From a virus: DNA of 40,740 nucleotides. The DNA lies in the IMG/VR virus record IMGVR_UViG_3300034355_000374, positions 1-40,740 of that record; one strand, 5' to 3'. Of this stretch, positions 37,107 through 40,740 are shown one piece after another (the stretch's first letter is position 1; each line of letters begins with the position of its first letter). A program made the translations under genes and the position numbers. The notes beneath the pieces were generated by a model. The model made no database searches. It was not told the origin of the DNA and was given only the letters and a program-made list of their open reading frames with translations.

Positions 37107-38293
37107 GTATTTATTTTGTAATCAAGTTCAATAATCTGTCGCAACCCGTTCTGGCTTTCGTCGTCGACTTGCTTCACTTTGTAAACGCCGTTATATTCCG
37201 GAAGCCTTGGGTGTATCAGCTTCACGTTGTCGCCATGCTTTACACGGGGTATGCCGAAGGTTCTAAAGGTGCCTTTCAGTCCGTTGTAATAGTATTTTTT
37301 TAGTTGATTATAAGCAAGTTCTCCGAGCTCGTCTATACTTTTCGCACCGGGAAAAAAGAAAGTGCGTCTTTCACCTTCGACGTTCTCCGGGGCGTGCCCG
37401 TCGGATACATCCGTTACGGTGTATTCACTTTCTCCGGCCGCAGGGTTTGGGAGCATCTCAACAAGGGCTTGAATGCGCTTTTTTTTCTTTTTCGTCTGCC
37501 CGTCTTGAGTGGTGCCGGAGCCATCAACGGTTATGGTATTGTGCGCGATGGCAGACATCTTGATATCATCCTTTCTTCTGTATTCCAGATCGCTTTCGAT
37601 AATGTTTTTCTCGAAGTGGAACACGTGCGTCTGCGCCTCGTCTTCAATATAGATCAGTGCGCCACAGCGCAGCTCGTCCCCACGAAAATAACTTTCGAGC
37701 CCCTGATCTCTTTGCAACCTCTGTAACACTTGCGCTGGTGTTTCGTGGCCTATGGTGAACGGTCCTATCTTGGTTGTTTGAAGCAGATTAACTGTGAAGC
37801 CTGTTCCTTCTGTGATGTATTGCAGTATGCTTTCCAACGTATCAGAAGCACCGAAGTGTTTAGGCTTTAAAGGCTTCTGCATGAGTTTAAACATGTTGTC
37901 CTTCAACTCGAATTCAACCGATAAACCGGGTTTCACTTTAAAGATAAAGCCTTGAAAAACGTCGTACATTTCGGTAATCGTTGCGCCTCTTTCATCCTGA
38001 TAGCTGTAACCCCACTTTATTGTCACCGAATCGCCACGCATGAAAAGCGGAACGGATCCAAACCCGCCAGCGTTTATATTTTTACCCGACAAGGGTTGAG
38101 GCTTTCCAAACGCATCGCGGTAATACAGGTTTTTCGGAAGTACAAGCGATCCGGAGTCGCTTAGATTCTGCCAGGTTGAAGATGCGGAATACGACGTCAG
38201 GAAAGTAAGCGTTAGTACTTTGTTGCGGTCCGGGTAATCGTTACTCGGAGTCTGCGTAATGGTTACGATATGTCGGACTCGGAGAAACCTCAT
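37103..38293 (-). CDS. Tail hub protein, gpD/gp27-like
   Basis: The gene encodes 396 residues. N-terminal beta domain (LTLTFLTSYSASSTWQNLSD, SGSLVLPKNLYYRDAFGKPQ, RGDSVTIKWGYSYQDERGAT) followed by ELKDNMFKLMQKPLKPKHFG, a helix with SILQYITEGTGFTVN, and a C-terminal beta part (RRTFFFPGAKSIDELGELAY, VKHGDNVKLIHPRLPEYNGVYKV in segments). This order matches the tail hub proteins of Mu-like and P2-like phages (late control gpD type). A lysine/arginine stretch (KKKKKR) is present near residue 270. It forms the platform of the spike. It is one base past the start of the DUF6046-like gene. Confidence 0.82.
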   Translation of the reverse strand: MRFLRVRHIVTITQTPSNDYPDRNKVLTLTFLTSYSASSTWQNLSDSGSLVLPKNLYYRDAFGKPQPLSGKNINAGGFGSVPLFMRGDSVTIKWGYSYQDERGATITEMYDVFQGFIFKVKPGLSVEFELKDNMFKLMQKPLKPKHFGASDTLESILQYITEGTGFTVNLLQTTKIGPFTIGHETPAQVLQRLQRDQGLESYFRGDELRCGALIYIEDEAQTHVFHFEKNIIESDLEYRRKDDIKMSAIAHNTITVDGSGTTQDGQTKKKKKRIQALVEMLPNPAAGESEYTVTDVSDGHAPENVEGERRTFFFPGAKSIDELGELAYNQLKKYYYNGLKGTFRTFGIPRVKHGDNVKLIHPRLPEYNGVYKVKQVDDESQNGLRQIIELDYKINT

Positions 38294-38802
38294 TCGTTTA
38301 TCTTCAATTCTACGGGTGTATCTGAAACCATTTCAATCGTGAATGCCTGGTATGCATATCCGCCTTCGTTTTGGGCGAAGAAGTAAGACCGCACCACCAC
38401 ATCGGTAACGCCTAAATTCTGCAAGTATGGACTGCTTACGGCGATAGGTACGCGAGCGGTAAGCATGCGTTTAAGCGCTGCCACCTCTTCACGTGGATGG
38501 CGCAAGTGCGAACCTGTGAGAATACCGTTTAAAGATATCTCGTAGTCGCCGTCGCCGATGTATTCTTTCACCGTTCCGGGCCTTCCTTGTATTTCCGTCT
38601 CGACAATTTTCTTGGTCTGCCCGACGGACATTAAAACAGCATCCAGACGGATCTGTTCAAAGGTCTGTATCTGGCCTTGGTCATCTTCATAACTTCCGGC
38701 CTCGAATGTGATATCGGAATATACCGGAGTGCCCAACGCAGAGCGGCGGAGTGCTTGGTCCGGTGTAGGTCCTGCAGGTATTGTTCTGTTGAATATCTCC
38801 AT
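38290..38802 (-). CDS. DUF6046-like tail hub adaptor
   Basis: The gene encodes 170 residues. A strand-rich N-terminus (SDITFEAGSYEDDQGQIQTF) is followed by EQIRLDAVLMSVGQTKKIVE, RPGTVKEYIGDGDYEISLNG, ILTGSHLRHPREEVAALKRM, and a C-terminal FFAQNEGGYAYQAFTIEMVS with DTPVEL. The T.I.GR.GTVKEYI.DGD..I...G pattern is typical of DUF6046-like proteins, known from Bacteroidota phages and placed just before the hub. It probably connects tube and hub. It ends 4 bases inside the hub start. Confidence 0.82.
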   Translation of the reverse strand: MEIFNRTIPAGPTPDQALRRSALGTPVYSDITFEAGSYEDDQGQIQTFEQIRLDAVLMSVGQTKKIVETEIQGRPGTVKEYIGDGDYEISLNGILTGSHLRHPREEVAALKRMLTARVPIAVSSPYLQNLGVTDVVVRSYFFAQNEGGYAYQAFTIEMVSDTPVELKINE

Positions 38803-38804
38803 AA

Positions 38805-40346
38805 TTAATCAGCGGTTACTTGGAAGTCATTTAATGCGCCGGTAAGCGCTTGCACAACAACGTCGTGAATGCGAGACGCCCCTTCTTTTACATTGCTTAC
38901 ATAGACCTTGCTTTCTTTTATGAGGTTGTCCACCTGCACATTGATAGTTACGTTCTTGCTGCCTATGGCTTTTGATTCACCGCGTAATTTCTTGCCTTTT
39001 GCAGATGCGGAGTCCGCGCCTTTAGGTACGGCATTCCGGTCATACAAGCTCGTACTTGTCAACTGATCCAGCGCAGTCTTTTTGAAAAGTAAATCTTGCA
39101 GTCCGGGTGCGTTGTTGGTAACCTTACCTCTTACAAGCATATTCTCGCGAAGACGTTTTTCCGTCGTAGAGTTGATTTCCTTCATCTGCTCGTCAATCTT
39201 AACCTTCTCCCGCTTTTGGAATTCCGCCATCGTAAGCCCCGACGATTGGAAGTCTGTCGCATAGGTCTGCTTAAACGCATCGATGCGGCTATCGTTCTGC
39301 GCCCGCAGCATCTCGTTTTGCGTCCGCAGAGCGTCGTCCATGGATGAAGAGTAAATGCCAACTGCTGCGGCAAGCGCCCCTATCGCAGATATGACTAATC
39401 CAATCGGTCCGAGTGACATACTCATCGCGAGTGAGAAGGACCGCACAACGGTGATAACTTCTCGCAGACCCATAAGTGACTTATAAGCCAACCACAAACC
39501 GCCCACCACTTTAGCCGTTGTGACGACGGCATCGCGATTTCTCTTCAACCACTCCCAGCCTTGGCGCAAATAGTCTATCGCATTCGATAATCCGGTTATC
39601 ACGCTATCAATAGCAGGCTTTAAATCATTGAACATTGTCACGGCCAAATTGTAAGCCTTGTCGCCGAGGTTTGAGACTTGCACAGAGGTAGTTCCCGCCA
39701 TGGCTTCCAGACCTCCTGCATAAAGCCCGCCTTCTTCGTGAGCCTTGCGTAAAGCGTCGGTTATTGCCGAATAACTGATAACCTGGTCTTGGTTGTTCTT
39801 ATCGACTTTAGTGCCCGCTTTCTCAAGGAGCGCGTATAGATTAACTCCGGCGTAAGCGAATTGCTTAATGTCCATGGCCGTAGCTTCTCCGGTATTGGCA
39901 ATTTGTTGAAGGTTGACGGTCATCCGTTGCAGCTCGTCATTGCCTCCACCTGTCGCGGCGATGGCGTTCGCCAGGTTAAGCATATCCTCCCGAGCTCGGT
40001 CCGCCCCTATGCTTGCAGAGATAAGCAGCTTCTGCCCTTGCAAGAGTGTAGAGAAGTCGAACGGCGTTTTAGTGGCGTCCTCCATCGTGTTACTAATCAC
40101 ACGACCTGCTTCATCTGCAGACTTTAAAAGTGTCGTAAGCCCTACCCGGGCATTTTCGACTTGCATACCCGCTTGGCCGATCTTGTAACCTAAAGCGGTA
40201 ACGCTTGCAGCGGCGAATGCGCGTTGAATAGAATTGCCCAGATTGCCCATCGTGCTGTCCAGCATACGGGCTTTGGCATCTGCGCTGGCAAGCCCTGCGG
40301 ATAACCGGTCTTTGAGGGAGAGGATGTATTCAACGACTTTACTCAT
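38805..40346 (-). CDS. Tape measure protein
   Basis: The gene encodes 513 residues. The N-terminal third has the tape-measure domain pattern (LQGQKLLISASIGADRAREDM, in pieces, then NLANAIAATGGGNDELQRMT and NLQQIANTGEATAMDIKQFA). Residues of about 275-345 hold hydrophobic spans (GLWLAYKSLMG; LGPIGLVISAIGALAAAVGI). The rest is helical. At about 0.15 nm per residue the tail would be roughly 75 nm, short for a myovirus. The start codon follows the end of the frameshifted chaperone extension (stop TAG, then ATG). It sets tail length and is ejected during infection. Confidence 0.88.
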   Translation of the reverse strand: MSKVVEYILSLKDRLSAGLASADAKARMLDSTMGNLGNSIQRAFAAASVTALGYKIGQAGMQVENARVGLTTLLKSADEAGRVISNTMEDATKTPFDFSTLLQGQKLLISASIGADRAREDMLNLANAIAATGGGNDELQRMTVNLQQIANTGEATAMDIKQFAYAGVNLYALLEKAGTKVDKNNQDQVISYSAITDALRKAHEEGGLYAGGLEAMAGTTSVQVSNLGDKAYNLAVTMFNDLKPAIDSVITGLSNAIDYLRQGWEWLKRNRDAVVTTAKVVGGLWLAYKSLMGLREVITVVRSFSLAMSMSLGPIGLVISAIGALAAAVGIYSSSMDDALRTQNEMLRAQNDSRIDAFKQTYATDFQSSGLTMAEFQKREKVKIDEQMKEINSTTEKRLRENMLVRGKVTNNAPGLQDLLFKKTALDQLTSTSLYDRNAVPKGADSASAKGKKLRGESKAIGSKNVTINVQVDNLIKESKVYVSNVKEGASRIHDVVVQALTGALNDFQVTAD

Positions 40347-40517
40347 CTATTCATATTTTACGCTGTGTACAATTCGGAGGTAGTATTTCGTTTGCGCCCA
40401 GGCTTTGTGCCATTCGTCTTCTTCGAGTTCTTCCGGGTTTAAATGCAAACAGCCCCGGATTAGAGCGTTACGCTGCTCCGCCCCGAGGCTCTCTGTTCCT
40501 ATGCTGCTGCGTTCTAT
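40347..40517 (-). CDS. Tail assembly chaperone -1 frameshift extension
   Basis: In the -1 frame a 56-codon reading frame without a usable ATG runs from the slippery site to TAG at 40347-40349, directly abutting the tape measure ATG. It encodes SSIGTESLGAEQRNALIRGC and later EELEEDEWHKAWAQTKYYLR. Ribosomes that slip at A-AAA-AAA (40517-40525) would fuse it to the upstream 126 residues, giving about 182 residues, like lambda gpGT. This extension has no other explanation, lies where the T domain belongs, and is easily left unannotated because it lacks a start. Confidence 0.85.
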   Translation of the reverse strand: MERSSIGTESLGAEQRNALIRGCLHLNPEELEEDEWHKAWAQTKYYLRIVHSVKYE

Positions 40518-40740
40518 TTTTTTTTAAACTGATCTACGTATGTGTCAATCATTGATTTAGCGATGTAATCCAGCACTCCAAGTTTAAACGGATCAGATTG
40601 AGGGGCGTCCGAGTACGTCAGCGGGTCGCTGTGATCAGTGAGCACGCAAGCCTGCCTCAAGTCTTCGGAAGCGATGTGAATGCCGTGCGACATGACCTTA
40701 TCCAAGATAACAAGTTTGGTCATGTAGTTAGGCTCTTTCA
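40514..40740 (-). CDS. Tail assembly chaperone, 3' part with slippery site
   Basis: Right-hand part of the gene that starts at 281 on the circular genome; 40614-40740 duplicates 1-127. The last codons read GAT CAG TTT AAA AAA AAA TAG, with nine A residues on the mRNA (40517-40525) after TTT, so an A AAA AAA slippery heptamer lies directly in front of the stop codon. The product is acidic (ends VDQFKKK) and 126 residues long. It is the short form of the chaperone pair that loads the tape measure. Confidence 0.82.
   Translation of the reverse strand, partial: KEPNYMTKLVILDKVMSHGIHIASEDLRQACVLTDHSDPLTYSDAPQSDPFKLGVLDYIAKSMIDTYVDQFKKK
40614..40740. repeat. Terminal direct repeat, right copy
   Basis: Identical to 1-127. 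Joining the two copies gives a circle of 40,613 bases and restores one open reading frame through the junction. Confidence 0.95.

Overview
This window is the complete genome of a temperate, contractile-tailed phage (myovirus) of a Bacteroidota host. The last 127 bases (40614-40740) exactly repeat the first 127, so the contig closes into a circle of 40,613 bp. A 127-base overlap is what a k=127 assembly leaves on a circular or circularly permuted molecule, so it is probably not a biological terminal repeat. The host assignment rests on three things: promoters matching the Bacteroidota consensus (TTTG, 19-21 bp, TAnnTTTG), signal peptides and lipoboxes of Bacteroidota style, and an integrase and small structural proteins typical of that phylum. 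The overall plan resembles Mu-like and P2-like myoviruses with DUF2586-type sheaths.

Layout. All genes run on the minus strand except the repressor and a lipoprotein (29567-30394). In transcription order from the switch region: early regulators and small proteins (29461 down to 28104); a replication and recombination module (28104 down to 16792) with a DUF2800 nuclease, a DUF2815 ssDNA-binding-like protein, a sliding-clamp-like protein, family A DNA polymerase, an HNH endonuclease, a primase plus VapE-type helicase, a VRR-NUC nuclease and an SNF2 helicase; packaging (TerS, TerL, connector, portal, MuF); joining proteins; an early-placed part of the baseplate and fibre set (8639-5792); a lipoprotein plus ribbon-helix-helix pair; head protease/scaffold, major capsid, neck-region proteins, tail sheath and tail tube. 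The late operon then crosses the contig junction through the tail assembly chaperone, tape measure, hub, spike, gp25-like and gpX-like proteins, a lysis cassette and two further structural-type proteins, and ends after the endolysin at a strong terminator (32339-32367). Beyond it lie a separately promoted HTH operon (32212-31708), the attachment region (about 31495-31702), the integrase, and the convergent repressor-lipoprotein unit.

How the parts work together. The lysis-lysogeny decision appears to sit at 29448-29566, where two consensus promoters face each other and a 14-bp palindrome fills the spacer of the early promoter. Integration would use a tRNA 3'-end-like core at 31640-31659, flanked by a hairpin and four copies of GGYGCAACA, one of which overlaps the integrase start. 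Replication may begin at an iteron cluster (18792-18941) between the primase-helicase and nuclease genes.

The most notable items are a canonical but usually unannotated -1 frameshift in the tail assembly chaperone, a MuF protein with an HExxH zincin domain, capsid-region proteins with export-like N-termini, a D-armless tRNA-like element, the integration region, and the origin-like cluster. No CRISPR array, reverse transcriptase, restriction-modification or toxin-antitoxin locus was recognised.
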